Of a stretch of DNA of 64,000 nucleotides, positions 30,836 through 44,318 are shown in pieces. The DNA is from Azolla caroliniana (taxonomy: Eukaryota > Polypodiophyta). The DNA is taken from the NCBI GenBank assembly GCA_043228905.1, contig JBHGNT010000020.1, positions 9,300,001-9,364,000 on the forward strand, in the 5' to 3' direction. The position numbers and the translations under genes were made by a program. The notes below the pieces were generated by a model. That model was not told the DNA's origin. It did no database searches and worked only from the letters and a program-made list of their open reading frames with translations. The first letter of the stretch is position 1. Each line of letters begins with the position of its first letter.

Positions 30836-32070
30836 TGATCAATTTGTCAGCATTTGGGGTATCCATTGGGTGTTGATGTTGCAAAGTACAATTGATTGAC
30901 TAGATTGGTAGTAAATTCAAAGACAAATTTATGATTTGGAAATCTCAATTATGCCCCTTCCATGTATGACTCAAAGTGGTACAATGTATCTTGATTCCCA
31001 TGTTATTATATTTTTACTATTGCTAATTTGGACTAAGAAGGCATTACAAATATTGTCGCAACCTCTTCGATTCATGTTGTGGTGGAAGGGAGAAACAATA
31101 GGAGTTACATGGATTTCATGGGACCATGTGGCTACTCCCAAACAGTTAGGTGGTGCAACAATATTGGATTTGGAAATACATTTGATGGCTTGTAGATTTG
31201 CATTATTACAAGATATGTGTCAACAAGTTCAACTATGGATATCTATGATGCAATATTTTATTGAGTACAATAGGTTGGTGAATGGGAAAACAAAGATTCA
31301 AGCATCGTGGTGGCCATTACTCAATGGATGTATTCCTCTAAAGATTTGACATTATGTATGCAAGCAACAATTGGTAAGGCCATGGCAAGATGCATTATCT
31401 TTTTTTGAGTGTGCACCATCAAGTGATCGAGAATTTTGTAATTCGTGACAAAATGAATTGCTTGTTTCTTCTCAAGTGTTGTATTGACAAGGAAAAGGGA
31501 ATCTGAGATCTCAATTCAATTGTTTATTTCGATTGGGCATCATACATTTGGGAGATGTGGTTGATAATGAATTTCAAAGGTTGTCAAAATTTAAAGATGG
31601 AAAATGATGGTTATGTATTCACCCAATTTACAAATTTAGTTGGGAGAAATTACAAGATATACCATCGTTTCCATTGAAAATAAATGTTGCACCTTGGGTG
31701 GATTGGCGGTTAGAAGATGGTACACGCTTGTTACTGGTCACCACAAATATATTGTATCATCATGCAATGGCATCGGCTATCTCCTAAAGCAAAAAATTTG
31801 TGGAATGTATGTAGCTCGATGCAAGGTGGTGAAAAATATTAGTACAACGTGGTTGGCATTCCTAATTGCCATATCGTGCAAAAGTTATTCATATGGAGAG
31901 TCATGATTGATTGGTGGGTTCCCATTAGGTTCAACCTTAAAGAGACATGGACTAGGGTCGGGCATGTGTTTATTTCTTTTGCACCATTCCCTTGGAGGAC
32001 AAATACACGTGGGTTGATTAAATGCCCTACAACGTGTATCATTTGGAAGAACTTATCAGACATTTAACAA
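30836..32070 (+). pseudogene. LINE reverse-transcriptase C-terminal remnant
   Basis: The translated pattern FMLWWKG...ITWISWDHV..PKQLGGATILDLE...ACRFALLQD is the post-RT connection region of plant L1-type ORF2 (W..GR..W..V..PK..GGLG..DL). Further down, APWVDWRLEDGTRL and IKCPTTCIIWKNLSDI resemble the zf-RVT region. Many stops and shifts. No RT catalytic core and no poly-A tail identified. Confidence 0.6.
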
Positions 32071-32114
32071 GTTTAAACCCGTTGTTAATATAATTGTGTG
32101 TTTTTACCATTCAG

Positions 32115-32137
32115 AGAGAGAGAGAGAGAGAGAGAGA
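32115..32137. repeat. (GA)n microsatellite
   Basis: About eleven GA units between the two LINE remnants. Sequence to 32343 shows nothing recognisable. Confidence 0.9.
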
Positions 32138-32343
32138 AATAGATTATATTATCGTCTTCGGAGGTCAAATATGACCTATGAGACCAAAAATATTACATTT
32201 CACGTGATACGGGTGAAGGTGAGTAGCGACTCTCAATGTTCAAGAACTTTACCAATGAATGTTGCAATCGAGAGTGAACATCGTGGTTATGAGAGAAATT
32301 CGTGCAAGGATTGAGCTCGATCGAAGAGATGTGGAAAGCATGG

Positions 32344-34055
32344 TCAAATATGATCAAAGGTAGAGCATTGTATCAAAGTGTGATACTCAGACTCTCGAGC
32401 TTGTTTAGGGCAAAGTGTGCATAGCCAGCCACTCTCATCACTTGTGCCCCAACGCCCCGTCTCACATCTCAATGTGTGCAACCTAAGTCGCATGGAAGCA
32501 ATGGTTCGAATGGTAGATATCGGGATGGGCTCTAACATCTATCGATGTGTATGGCTTCCTTGTTCCGCGAAGAATATGGTTTTGTAGTTAGGTGCAACAT
32601 TTGTAATATAATGTGTGAAGCGTGAGCCACCACATTTGTCCCATGTCATGATACATTGGCATTGCAAAAAGGCCTCATTTATAGAGGAATCTAGTGACGC
32701 ATCATGAAGCAAGTGTCTTGCATCCCATCTACCAAACCATTTTTCTAAATCTTGCATCCAACCGGAACACAAAATTTTGCTTTTATGTGTCTTTTGGGTC
32801 TTTTTGCTTGCTTCCCATGCAATTCTAGGAAGTCGATGTGAGGGGCTTTTTTGAACCTTAAGCATGTATTCAACAACCCTTTCCATGACCATGATCTCAA
32901 TGGGGAGCGATCCCGTCTCAAGGAGGAGGAGGGTGTAGGGCGCTTGTTTCTTAACTTTGTTTTTGGATGATCTCAATGGGGAGCGATCCCGTCTCAAGGA
33001 GGAGGAGGGTGTAGGGCGCTTGTTTCTTAACTTTGCTTTTGGACATTTTCAAACTCTTTCCACATAGATTTAGGGATGCTACCGCCCCATATTTCCACCC
33101 CATAGAGAAGAACCGGGGTCACCAAAGTGTCAAAAAGATATTTCTTGAGGACCCAACACTTAATATCTCCAAGATTGCATGTGTTCTCAAATGCATAATA
33201 TGCTCGCTTACCCGCCTCTCAGCGGCGTGTAGCACATTCATTCCATTTATGATTTGAAGGAACTTCAAGGCCAAGATATTTGAAGCTTTCCACACATTCA
33301 AGTGGCTCATTGTTGTACATAATGCATGGTTTATCTCTTTTTTGACTCTTCACAAGCATAATCTTTGTTTTAGAGCTATTGACACTTAATCTAGTATGCA
33401 TGCAAATTTTTTCCAATGCCTTCATAAGCTTTTGTGCATCTCCTGAAGTATTTGCAAAAAACACTACATCATCCGCATATAATAAAAGCATAATCACAAC
33501 ATTCCCAATGGCAACTTCTTCAACACATTCTTCCTTTACAAGCTTGGTAACCATTTCTTCTAATTCATCAATGCATAGACCAAATAATGTTGGTGAGAGT
33601 GGGCATCCTTGCTTAACACCAATAATGCTATTGAAAAAATCTGAAAGTCTATCTTTCATACGCACACAACATATAACCTTCTCATATATTCAGGAAATTG
33701 CAAGCATATATCCACTTGGCACCTCAAGTTCTTCCATCCGCCTCCAAAGATGCTCACGAGGTACCATATCAAAAGTTTTCTTGAAGTCTACAAAGCAACA
33801 ATATAAACCTTTACCTCTAATGCGACTTTCCTCCATTAATACTTGAAGAGTGACAAGATGATCAATGGTGTTATGGTGTTTTCAAAAACCAGTTTGTCCA
33901 TAAGCTCTCTTACCATTTTTTTCTACCCATACACTTATCTTTGATTCCATTATACATCCAAATAGTTTTGCCATTAATGAGCCACCCATGATGGTTCGAT
34001 AGTTGTTTACATTATTTACATCTCCGCCTTTATGTAAAGGTTTGATCCAATTTGT
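32344..34055 (-). pseudogene. LINE ORF2 fragment (RT to zinc-binding C-terminus)
   Basis: On the minus strand from about 34050: HKGGDVNNVNNYRTI, VDFKKTFDMVPREHLW, then SIIGVKQGCPLSPTLFG and the catalytic YADD (LLLYADDVVFFAN). SSKTKIMLV and ESFKYLGLEV follow, as in L1-type non-LTR RTs. Downstream are PVLLYGVEIWGGS and, at 32538-32344, a C-terminal zinc-finger-like LRCETGRWGTSDE plus LCTLC and ESEYHTLIQCSTFDHI. A stop or shift occurs near 33660, 33210 and 33000. The endonuclease domain is missing, consistent with 5' truncation. Confidence 0.85.
32891..33042. repeat. 76-base tandem duplication inside the LINE
   Basis: atgatctcaatggggagcga starts at 32891 and again at 32967. The copies are nearly identical (one difference seen near the end). 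The duplication adds 76 bases and so shifts the ORF2 frame. Confidence 0.9.
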
Positions 34056-34079
34056 CGTTTAGAGAGAGCGAGAGAGAGA

Positions 34080-34300
34080 TGGATATAGCTCAGTTGGTAA
34101 GGTTGCGCAATGTGGACCAGGTGGTCATGGGTTCAACCCCTACATTCCACATTCAGTGGCATCTAGTGAAATAAGAGATATCTATGGAATGAAGTAAGAG
34201 ATATCTATGGAGTAATAGAGAGGTGAGAAAATATGGGCTTCGAAACCCTAGATGTAGTTGTAGTGCTATGGTAGTGTAATGACTTACCATTAGGGTAAAC
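34080..34300 (+). mobile_element. tRNA-derived SINE candidate
   Basis: An A-box-like TAGCTCAGTTGG (34087-34098) and a B-box-like GGGTTCAACCC (34129-34139) are spaced as in a Pol III type 2 promoter. The sequence cannot fold as a full tRNA: the first seven bases do not pair with the bases after the T arm. The body continues with two copies of aagagatatctatgga (about 34171 and 34196). No clear tail or target duplication was found. Confidence 0.55.
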
Positions 34301-36165
34301 TAATTATAATTAGAGAGAGATTAAGGTCTTTTAAGAGGCCAAAATGGAAGACCAAAAAAGAGAGATAGAGCCCTGCCTACATGGGTCCATGGAGATGGAT
34401 GAGGACTTTTCCCCACTCACTCAGAGGATGACCCCGAAGACTTTGTCATGGCTTTCCTTTTTGTATCTGATTACTTATCTATCTATCTATGCGCCTTTAT
34501 GTTCTTCATCTGATTTCATTTTGCAAGTTTTCCTTCCACAGTTCTGATCCCTGAGCTCTATGCGGATTTGGCTGCCTATTCTTTACACTCATAGAAAGAG
34601 ATTCTTCCACAATTCGCCCACTAGATCTCTTCTCCTGCTATCCATCAGTGGTACAAGTAAGAAGGAACCCATTGCAAAGATCTATTCCATTGTCTTGCTT
34701 GTCTGATTAATTCTTCATTTCAGGTCTTTCATAGATTAGAGCTTGCTTTTATTTTCTTCTGATTTGAGTTCTGATTGTTCCCATTGTTCTTCATTACGAA
34801 TTAGCTTTCCCCCCTTTCTTTCTTCTGTTTTGCTTCAGTTTTTCTATTTCTTGCTCCTTTTTTAAAATAGATGACTTTTTCCCACATTCACTGAAATTCT
34901 GCCTTTTGTATTCTCTGCTCATTTAAGGTTTATTATATTAGATTTCTTACTAGTTTCTTTAGATTTACCTTTTTCCTTCGTTTGTTCTTCATTGAGGAAT
35001 CTCATTGATTATGCTCTCATAGCGTCTTGTGATTTACCTTTTACCTCATTTCTATTATTGTTAAACGGAAGATTGGATATTGCCTTGGCAGGTTGTTCTG
35101 GAGAATAATGGGTACATATTGGCAAAAGGAAGTCAACATTGAGATGTTCTCTGCTCTTTGATTCTTCAAAACAAGGACAATTTGTTTTGAAAGTCAAGGT
35201 TAATAATACTGTAAAAAAGTATTCAGATATGTTTCAGGAGAGAAAGTTTACAAAAATGGATGGGAAAAGCAAAAGATTTGTCAGGTAATGCATATGAATC
35301 TCATAGACGTTAAATGAGTTTCATACATATTGTTCATTCAGTAAAGTAGGTTTTTGTTTCTTGATTTGATGGAGACTTGTCGTGTCTTCACAGTACACGC
35401 GGTATAGATTCTTAGACAGTGTTGCTTACATCGACTAAGTTTAATTAAATTCAGTGTATTAAGAGATTTTGAATTTCAGTGTTAATAAAGGAGTCTTAAC
35501 TCCATTCTCCAAACAGTTTGCAGGGAATTGTGGATATTTGAGGGCGTGCATGCATTTTTTTCCCTAAAGAAAAACATCCACACACTAATAATATACTAAA
35601 TTATAAATATAAAAAAGCTCACATGAAAAGTTCTTAGAAAGGGAGTTTTAGATTATGTTGACAATATTGATCTAAACAAGTACATTGCCATTTCCATCAA
35701 TTGCGAATGCACCATCGATGTTAAATTATAACTGTAAGAAAAAATCTCAGGAAGGCAGGTTGGTGGATGTTGTGATTGAGAATTTGCTTTGTTTGGCATT
35801 TGTTGCATAGCCTCACTTCAAGTTTCTCTTGTGGTCTGCACATTCTAATTTAAAACCTGAATTTACATAAATGCTCTTATCAGTGATGAATGTTGCACCA
35901 ATTACGCTTCTGTCTTTAAAGATTGCAGGTTTGAAAAATGTTTCCTACATGTAGTTTATGTAGAAACACAGAAATGCCATCTCTTAAGCACATTAGATTT
36001 TGTTTGATATGGTAGCTTTCAGTACGCCTTCACATTGCATGTATGATGTGGGTAAGCTGCATATCAGAAGGCGGGTCTCTTTATTGAGTGCCTCTTTATA
36101 TCATGCTGGCCATAATTTCATTTATGATAATTTACGTCTCAATCTGATGGCGCACTTTTGCAGAT
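34301..36165 (+). other. Upstream region and probable 5' UTR intron of the channel gene
   Basis: No coding exon is recognised. Pyrimidine-rich stretches (34700-35000) and a clear acceptor ttttgcag at 36165 suggest that the first coding exon is preceded by a leader intron. The leader exon and promoter cannot be fixed from sequence alone. Confidence 0.45.
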
Positions 36166-36188
36166 TCCACAACAATGCTGTCGCAAAT

Positions 36189-39100
36189 ATGGATTCACCT
36201 GATAAGTTTGCATTTGAAATTGAAAATAATCAATACCAAGGCTATGGAACAAAACAAAATCCTGAAAGACAGAGTGCAACCTTGAGTAAACTTGACAAGT
36301 CTTTTGAGTTTGGAACTGCAAAGGTACATTCAGAAGGTGATGAGTCAAATCAGAGTAGTGTTTGGGATCCAAGAGACAGGTTTCTGCACAGATGGAACCG
36401 AGTTTTCGTTTTCGTGTGTCTGGCTACGCTCTTCATTGATCCCCTCTTTTATTATTTGCCTAAAGTGAATGAAAACTTGTGCCTGGAAGTTGATAACAAG
36501 TTGAGAATTGTGGTTACAATACTTAGAAGCATTACAGACCTCTTCCATTTATTTCACATCATGATCCAGTTCCGTACAGGTTATATTGTTCCATCTTCAC
36601 GCATCCTTGGTAGGGGAGAGCTCGTCACCAATCTAGACCTGATAGCAAAATGTTATCTCAAAGGGAATTTTATTATAGATTTTATTGCAATTGTACCACT
36701 TCCACAGGCATGTTTAATTCAAAGTCTTGTGTTTTTGTTATCTTGGGAGTTCCTTATGAAAAACCACTGAAAAATGCTCTCATTTTTTTTTCTTTATTTT
36801 GTTAAATTCAATAAGTTTATTTTATCTATTTGTAATATAGATGTAGTTAATTTGGTTTCCAGGTCATGATATGGGCTGTCATTCCTGCATTAAATGGATC
36901 GGCTGCACGGAGGGCAAAAATTGCATTGTGGTTTATTATATTGTTTCAACTTGCACCAAGATTGTACCCACTGTTTCAACAAATTGGAAAATCATCAGGT
37001 CGGGTTGCTGAGACGGCTTGGTCAGGAGCTGCTTACAATTTACTTCTCTATATATTGATCAGTCACGTATGATTTCTTCGGACACATTTAAATCTGTTTC
37101 AGTCCAAATCATCAAACTATCATAGCTCTGTGAAGCAAAGGCTCTACTGCTCATTAAATTACTTCTTTGCATTTCTATTCCCAAAATTTTAATGAATTTA
37201 CTTTAGTTGTTTATGCATTGAAATTTCTGTGAAGATATCAATAGCTTCATTTTATTAGGTGAACATCTGGTTGTTTTGGCTGCTTCTTGTGTTGGCTTTG
37301 TATGGCTCTGGAATTTCCTGGTAGAAACTCAAATGGGATATGGACTAAAATTAAAGCTGTATTCCCTGGATTTGGGTTATTAGTGAGAGAGATGTACAAT
37401 AAGGCTAATATTTTGCTGTTTCTAGAGTTAAGAGGCCATTATCATCTTCAACACATGATAGAGGCAGACATGTTCATGATGATGGAAGGCTAAGTATGAA
37501 TTATAGCAATGTTGAAGCAAAGAATAATGGCCCTGAAATAAAGGCATCTAAAGTGGATTGTAGAGATCCATGCATTCTGTTCATTTTATTGGTAGATTGT
37601 AACTTGTTAACTATAAAGAGAGGGAGGTAATCACAAGAAGTCTGTATGGTTGCTCCATACTATCCAAGCTCTGACCTGCAAGATCTGCAAACAATGCCCA
37701 AAACTAAAGTTTTAATTATTTGTATTTTTTGAATGGAGATAGATATTACTAATTAGTGCAGTTGAGAGTAAAAAGATAAGGATAAAGCAAGATAAGGTCA
37801 GGGGTAAATAGCGTCATTGATAACCAACTTCCTGTTCTTCATTACACCAAGTATAAACTAGATTAAATGAAGAAAAAATGTTCTCCTGAGACTCTAGCTT
37901 TAAATCCCAAAAAGATGTCATATAAGAGACTATAAAGGCCATCGTCACCATCACAAACATAGTGTGTAGACAATAGATGCAACATATAAAATCACCATTA
38001 TCACCATTAAAGAGGATCGGTTGAAAAAGGAAGCAGAAATTGTCTGAGATTTGTTGACTTGTGTTGCAGAGCTATGTGGTTCTTTCTTCAATGGAAATCT
38101 CTCACTTCATATTTAGACAACAGAGGTAGTGGCTACATGCTTTTTCTCATCCACCCTCCAATCTCCTTTTATCCTCTGGTGGCTTTTCTCTCCTCTTTCA
38201 ATTTCAGCTTCCCAACTGATATGTATGGGTTATTCACAACTTCCTTTTCAAGATCATGTCCTCACTGATAAAAATGTTGCTAAACTTGACTTTGGTGATC
38301 TCACCCTCATGGTTCATGTGGCATTTCCCTCTCTCCCCCTTTTTGATGGGCAGGGTGGCTGGGAAATGTGGTTTCTATAGCTTGTGAGTCTCCTTGCTCC
38401 TCCCTGGGAGTTTTATTTAATGTTATAATTTTGAGGCCCCAAATCTTTGCATGTATGAAGGAATATGAGAACACTGTGAAGCCTTTGAATGCTCATAAGT
38501 TGTAGCTAGTTCCTTATTGCCTATAACTTGTTCCATGGCTTAACTTTCTAAGGTTCTGAGTTATTGTTACCATACTAATATAAAGTTACATGATCGAGGC
38601 AGAGAAATGAGTTTTTCCTGCTTTATAATCAGTCAGGCCTTGCAGACAGATGATGATAGTAAAATTGCTATCAAACAAGAATAGTGCTAACTCATTTGTA
38701 TTCAACTCTTTTCAGTTCTTTGGTGCGTCTTGGTATCTACTTACAGTGGAGCGACAAGACACCTGCTGGGCATATAACTCAGCAGACCAAACTGTTTTCC
38801 GGAAAGGGTATCTTGATTGTAGCACCATAAATGATCCTCAGAGAAATCTATGGAATAGGACTGTTCCTCAAGAAACATGTAATCCGAATAATGTTGGGGG
38901 TTTCAACTTTGGGATTTATGCAAATGCGATTACACATAATATCACATCTATGGATACTTTTACTATCAAGTATCTTTTCTGTTTCTGGTGGGGCCTTCAA
39001 AATTTGAGGTTAGGCTTGTGTCGTTTACTCTTCCCTATCGTGTTAAGTTTTAATGGTGCACTCAATTAGACATTATATTGAATTAATGAATGCTAATAAT

Positions 39101-40826
39101 GAATGAAAAGTTTATAATGGATCCGTACAATTTGCAGCACGTTGGGGCAAGGCTTGAATACAAGCTCTTTTGTTGGGGAGGTGATCTTTTCAATCATCAT
39201 TGCCATTAGTGGGCTTACTTTATTTGCTCGTTTAATTGGTAACATGCAGGTATTGTTTGGACTTTGGAGTTATTTTCTTTTGTTATGACCAAAAGTTGAG
39301 TTTGTTTAAGGTTTATACCTTGAAGTTGTTGTTATAAGATTATAAAATGATTTACAGACATACTTGCAATCACTGACTGTGAGATTGGAAGAGATGAGGC
39401 TAAAGAGGCGGGATATGGATCAGTGGATGCAGCATCGGCAGCTCCCTCAACAGTTACGTGAACGTGTACATAGTTATGAGCAATATAAATGGTTAGAGAC
39501 CAGAGGTGTCAAAGAGAAAGAGTTGGTTGAAACCTTGCCCAAGGACCTACGCCGAGATATTAAAAGACATCTATGTTTGAAACTTGTGAAAGGGGTATTG
39601 TATTCTCTTAGCCCTTCTCTTTTGTTTACAGGATTGTATGTCAACCGAAAAGGGTGGAAGCATAAAAATGGGACCAAATAGTTGTATTCAAGACATAGCT
39701 GGTCGTAATGGTAGCTAGCTGTCAGTAACAAATCATACAAAGGGATTTGTTCTCTAACCAATTCCAGCTCTGTTCTCGAGTCATGTGCATGTCAATATCT
39801 TACACCCAACATTGATACCTGAATTGTGCTACAATTTTGTATTCCTAGACATTCATGTCACATCATTAAATTGCGTTCTTTTCTGACAACTATTTTTGGA
39901 AGGTCTCATTGGAGGGATTCCTCTCTATAATGTTGTTCACATTTTCGTGCTTTCACCTGAAAAACTTCCATTTTCATGTTATTGGACAACTTACTACTAA
40001 AGTAGTACTCCCACTGTCATACTTTCATCGAAAAGCTTACATGTCTGCGCTATTGGACAAATTACTAGCTGTATTAATATCCCCATATTCATGCTTTTTA
40101 CAGGTTCCTTTATTTGCAAGCATGGATGAGCGTCTCCTGGATGCTATTTGTGAGCGTCTCCAGCCCACTCTTTTTACAAAGGAAACATGTGTGGTCAATG
40201 AAGGGGAACCAGTTAATGAGATGCTTTTGATTATTCGTGGTCACTTGAAGAGCCAAACAACTGATGGAGGTAGAACAGGGTTCCTGAATGTGGCTGAACT
40301 GAAACCAGGTGACTTTTGTGGCGAAGAGCTTCTCCCATGGGCGTTGGACCCGAAATCAGATAAAAATCTCCCTTTGTCTACAAGGTCAGTGCAAGCAGAG
40401 ACAGAGGTGGAAGCATTTGCTTTAGCTTCAGATGATCTCAAGTTCGTGGCATCGCAGTTCCGACGACTTCATAGTAAGCAAGTACAACATACATTACGCA
40501 ATCACTCACAGCAATGGCGGACATGGGCAGCTTCTTCTATACAAGTAGCTTGGCGTAGGTACAAGAGGCGGAAGCTTTTGGAAATGAAACAAGTAGAAGA
40601 ACAAGCAGAAGGAGAAGAACTGTTGGAAACATATGTACATGAGGAGAATAATAATCCAATGGCTAATGTTAGCTATGGGGGTGCCTTCTTTGCTGCGCGT
40701 TTTGCTGCAAATACGATGCGTGCAATACATAGGTTACGGGGTCTTCAGGCTGTGGAGGAGAATCTCTCACACGTGAAGTTAATGAAGCCACCTGAGCCCG
40801 ACTTCTCTGCAGAGGAAGGTGATTAA
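36189..40826 (+). CDS. Cyclic nucleotide-gated cation channel (CNGC), six coding exons
   Basis: Exons: 36189-36707, 36863-37066, 38716-39008, 39138-39249, 39358-39594, 40104-40826. Together they give a 695-residue protein, normal for plant CNGCs. Such channels sit in the plasma membrane and carry Ca2+ and other cations, gated by cyclic nucleotides and calmodulin. Seen: S1 near 72-92, S2 near 105-128, S3 near 160-173, a pore with WWGLQNLSTLGQGL (filter about 342-345), C-linker motif YKWLETRGV, a cyclic-nucleotide-binding domain (about 456-570) with GDFCGEELLPWALDP, and an IQ motif SIQVAWRRYKRR (about 599-610). All exon joins keep frame. The first intron has a GC donor (CAG/GCATGT). The start is the first ATG after the acceptor at 36165. 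From memory the pore and tail fit the CNGC5/6-like group best; the group assignment is tentative. The 1.65-kb second intron holds no recognisable gene. Confidence 0.92.
36708..36862 (+). other. GC-AG intron of the CNGC gene
   Basis: The donor reads CAG/GCATGT and the acceptor TTTCCAG/GTC. Joining gives PLPQ-VMIW, the expected S3 end. The nearest GT donor (36711) would shift the frame. Confidence 0.8.
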
Positions 40827-41199
40827 GTTTTTTTTCTTTTTTTGATAATGTACATAAAGCAAAATCTGACTACAAGCTTTATTTTGAAGTTCATTATTGC
40901 TTTCTGCAAAACTAGATCATCATGGCCATTATATTTTTATTGCATAGACTGGAAGTCTTTTCATATGATGGTGCACATTGTATATGTCTTTGGGGTCATG
41001 ATGCGAGTATGTGATATATTCTAACTAGGCATGCTTCAAAACATTCTTTGTACTTGATACATTTTGCCCAACTAATGTCTTATGGCTAGCTAGTTTCTTC
41101 GGAGTCTTGAATAATTGCGTTGCCCACTTCGTTCAAGAGTAGATGATGTTATCACATGGCATTGATGACATTGTCGTGGACAAAGCAACTTGCTTCTGT

Positions 41200-41363
41200 G
41201 GGTTCCAAATTTGGTGAGTCAACTGTGAAAAGTAATACAATGGGTTCGGAGTTTGGTGAGTCAACTATGAAAAGTAAATACCATGGGTTCCAAATTTGGT
41301 GAGTCAACTGTGAAACGTAATACCATGGGTTCCAATTTTGGTGAGTCAACTGTGAAAACTAAA
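41200..41363. repeat. 42-base tandem repeat, four copies
   Basis: Units start with gggttcc/gggttcg at 41200, 41242, 41285 and 41327, each with ttggtgagtcaact. It lies about 370 bases after the CNGC stop. The minus-strand ORF with repeated Trp-Asn-Pro is an artefact of the array. Confidence 0.9.
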
Positions 41364-43770
41364 TAGTGTATGGAGCATTTTGATTATATATGCTGTCATA
41401 ATTCAAGAGGGCATGTACCAATTTGAGTGAGGATGGAAAAGTCACCCCTATGATATATCATGTGGTGACCAAAATGGGTATATGAGGCAAACCATGATTA
41501 CAATATCAGTGAATTCGTGTCATCAATACTAAACAAAAATAACGTCTAAAGTTTCCTAAAGCATCATGATCATGATGTTAACGGCATAAATAATATGTTG
41601 AGAGTAGTAGTGACTGGACTTTATATTCGAGGTTGGTTGGTACTGTAAAATGAGGCTATCACGAAGTTTACAAGTGCATCTAGTCTTGTGTAGATAAGAC
41701 ATGGCGAGCAATGATCTCCATGTATTGTCATATGCCATATATCTTAGTACTTGTGGTCTCGATTTTTGTTGACTTCATTGCCACATTGTCAGTGGAGGTA
41801 AGACCTATGGAAGCAATCAATTATTTGCAATTATTGTTTGTTGCATCCCACATGCTAAATACAAGGGTTGATTTCTTGTGCTTTTACAAAATCAAGCAAG
41901 ACATGTCTCAAAATGTCTCCATTTATTAATGGTGTTGGAGTCCACATAAAGGATCCCATGCTTCTCTCTAATGTGTTTGAAAGTTGGGCACCAACCCACA
42001 AAATGGTCCTTACGTTTGATCTCTCCTTCACATAATTTGCAAAATCTTTCAGCTCTTAGCATGCAAAGTGCTTGTCCTACTTAGATCTCTAGTTGGTGGG
42101 GTACGAAACTTTGAGTTGGCCTATTGGTTTATGAGCACTATGAGACAGATATATGTCCATGTACATTGGTCTATGAATGAATCTATCCTTTAAAAAGTTC
42201 GTAATAATCTTTGTAGTAAGCATCTTTTCAAGAAGCGACTCCGTTGATGTGAGCCAAACTTTTGGGTCTCAAGTTCCTGATGTTGAGGCAATTGTTGTTG
42301 AACCCCTTAATCACTTGTGACTCATGAGTACCATGATCCGTCCTATGTGTTTTTTGTTGTCGTCATATACTTCAAACGCCTCTACCAAGGAACTATGAGA
42401 CTATCATGATTATCTACACACTCGCTGAACTTTATGGAGCAATACTTTAAGCAAAAGAACACATCCACTTAATGCTAAAGTTGAAGATATATGAATCCTA
42501 GGCCAAATGGGCTTTAGCATAACCTTCTCTACTATTGATCACACTCTTACATTACATTTCTTGGTGAACCAAGTTCAGGCACAAAAGAAGTGATTGTATG
42601 AAGAGTTTGTTAGATTTTTGCAAGGTCTTTGAGAGTCTGCCAAGGGAATGTCTCCAACAAAGACTACTATGTTCACCCAAAATTATCTCAAACATGATGT
42701 GGGCTATATATGCTCTCTATGAGCAAGTGACTATCTAATAATCATACTTTTGCATGGGACACTTAGGAGATGGTTGTGGTAAAGGGGGTTAGTGTGGGCA
42801 TGATACAAGCTATGTGTATAAGAATGCTATAGTTTCAAAGTCTCTTATATGTAGTTGGGTGGTGGCCAAGTCTTTGCTCATGAAGAGATGGTATAAATCC
42901 CAATATTATGTTTCCTCATAAGTGCACATTTGGTTATGAAGCATTTTTTGAATAATCTCCCCAAGGTTTATGTTGTGTTTGTATGAAGATAGTCGATAAA
43001 TCTCTTTATGATCTTTGTTGTACCAATTATTTCGGGGCAAATTCCTAAGAATGTGGCATGTAGGTGGGTTGTAATAAGGAAAACTATTAATGGTAGAAGT
43101 ATGGAGTATAATAAAGGGTTGGGAGGTAAGGGGCATTTGTGGGATGTTGTTTGATCTAGATACACTCTATTTGACATTCATTCGATGCAACTCAAGTTGG
43201 AGTTTGAACTTTACTGACAAGAACAACACAAACATGTTTGGCACCATTGCTAGAGAAGATGTCTCATTTATTCAAACTTTTTGAAGGCTTTATCAAGTAC
43301 GGTTATCAATAAGATTTGAAGGAAATCTTGTTGATAATCATACAAAACTAGAGATGACCAAGGATAAGAAGGGACCTTATGTGGCATACTTTAACCTTTT
43401 GTCTTGCAATATCCCTAGGATGAAGAAGCATTCAGCATGTGTCACAAAACGATGCAAAGGATTTGCTTATTATTTTTCATGCGGATCCCAAATTCCTTAT
43501 AGAGGCCATTAGTAAAGAGGTACATCGATATATTGGCTTTTTGAATGACGCACCAAGCACCAACAAATGGCACGTCCCAATTTGGTGTCTATTTGTGCTC
43601 TAGTAACACTAGTCCCACATTTAAGGCATCCTGAAGTACAAGTTGTCAACCTTGTTCCCATGGACTGTCCCACATCAATGGAGATCATAATGAGACATTT
43701 GTTGAGAACCTTTGTTTGAAGGGAATCACCAACATGGAGATCACACATATTATTAGTCGACATCAAGTAC
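41364..43770. other. No gene recognised
   Basis: AT-rich and stop-dense in all frames. A plus-strand reading near 43310-43500 (LVDNHTKLEMTKDKKGPYVA) looks once-coding but matches nothing I can name. Probably old transposon debris. Confidence 0.4.
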
Positions 43771-44010
43771 TCTACTTTCAATTAGTCATAGATTTTTGTA
43801 AGGGTTCATTGATCGCATCGATTGCACATATGATCCTTCGCATATGATTAAGTCAAACATTAAGTAGTCTACTTTCAATTGGTCATAGATTTCCAGAGGG
43901 TTTATCATCGATCACACATATGAGCCTGCGATATGCTGATTAAGTCGGGCATTAAGTAGTAGTCTACTTTCAATTGGTCATAGATTTTTGAGAGTTCATG
44001 GATCACACAC
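43771..44010. repeat. About 96-base tandem repeat, three copies
   Basis: The phrase tctactttcaatt(a/g)gtcatag starts at 43771, 43868 and 43963. Each is followed by a variable gatcacacatatgat segment. It ends about 300 bases upstream of the glutaredoxin start. Confidence 0.85.
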
Positions 44011-44318
44011 ATATGATCGACAGGAGACATACTTTCAAGTGACATACATACATACATATTGTAAGTGAAGGTTTTTTTGGGTTCTTGGTTAGCTCTGGTT
44101 TTTGTTCTTTTGTTTTGGGAGGAGGAGGAGGAAGAAGAAGAAGAATCAAATTCTCTCTTTTTCTAAGAACTCCAGTGCTCTCTGTGTAATACCGCACTGC
44201 TGCCCCCTTTCTTTTTCTAGGGTTTACTCAGAGAGCCGATTTAAGGAAGAAGAGGAGGAGGCCTGTGTTTAGGGTTTGCCTCAACTGAGAGTGAGAGATT
44301 GAGAGATTGAGAGTGGCT

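Noticed and set aside
34080-34150. tRNA gene
   Set aside because: A- and B-box-like motifs are present, but no acceptor stem can form and the D/anticodon arms are irregular. SINE is the better reading.
36000-36188. N-terminal extension of the CNGC reading frame upstream of 36189
   Set aside because: It crosses a strong acceptor (ttttgcag at 36165), starts from a non-ATG codon and is not CNGC-like.
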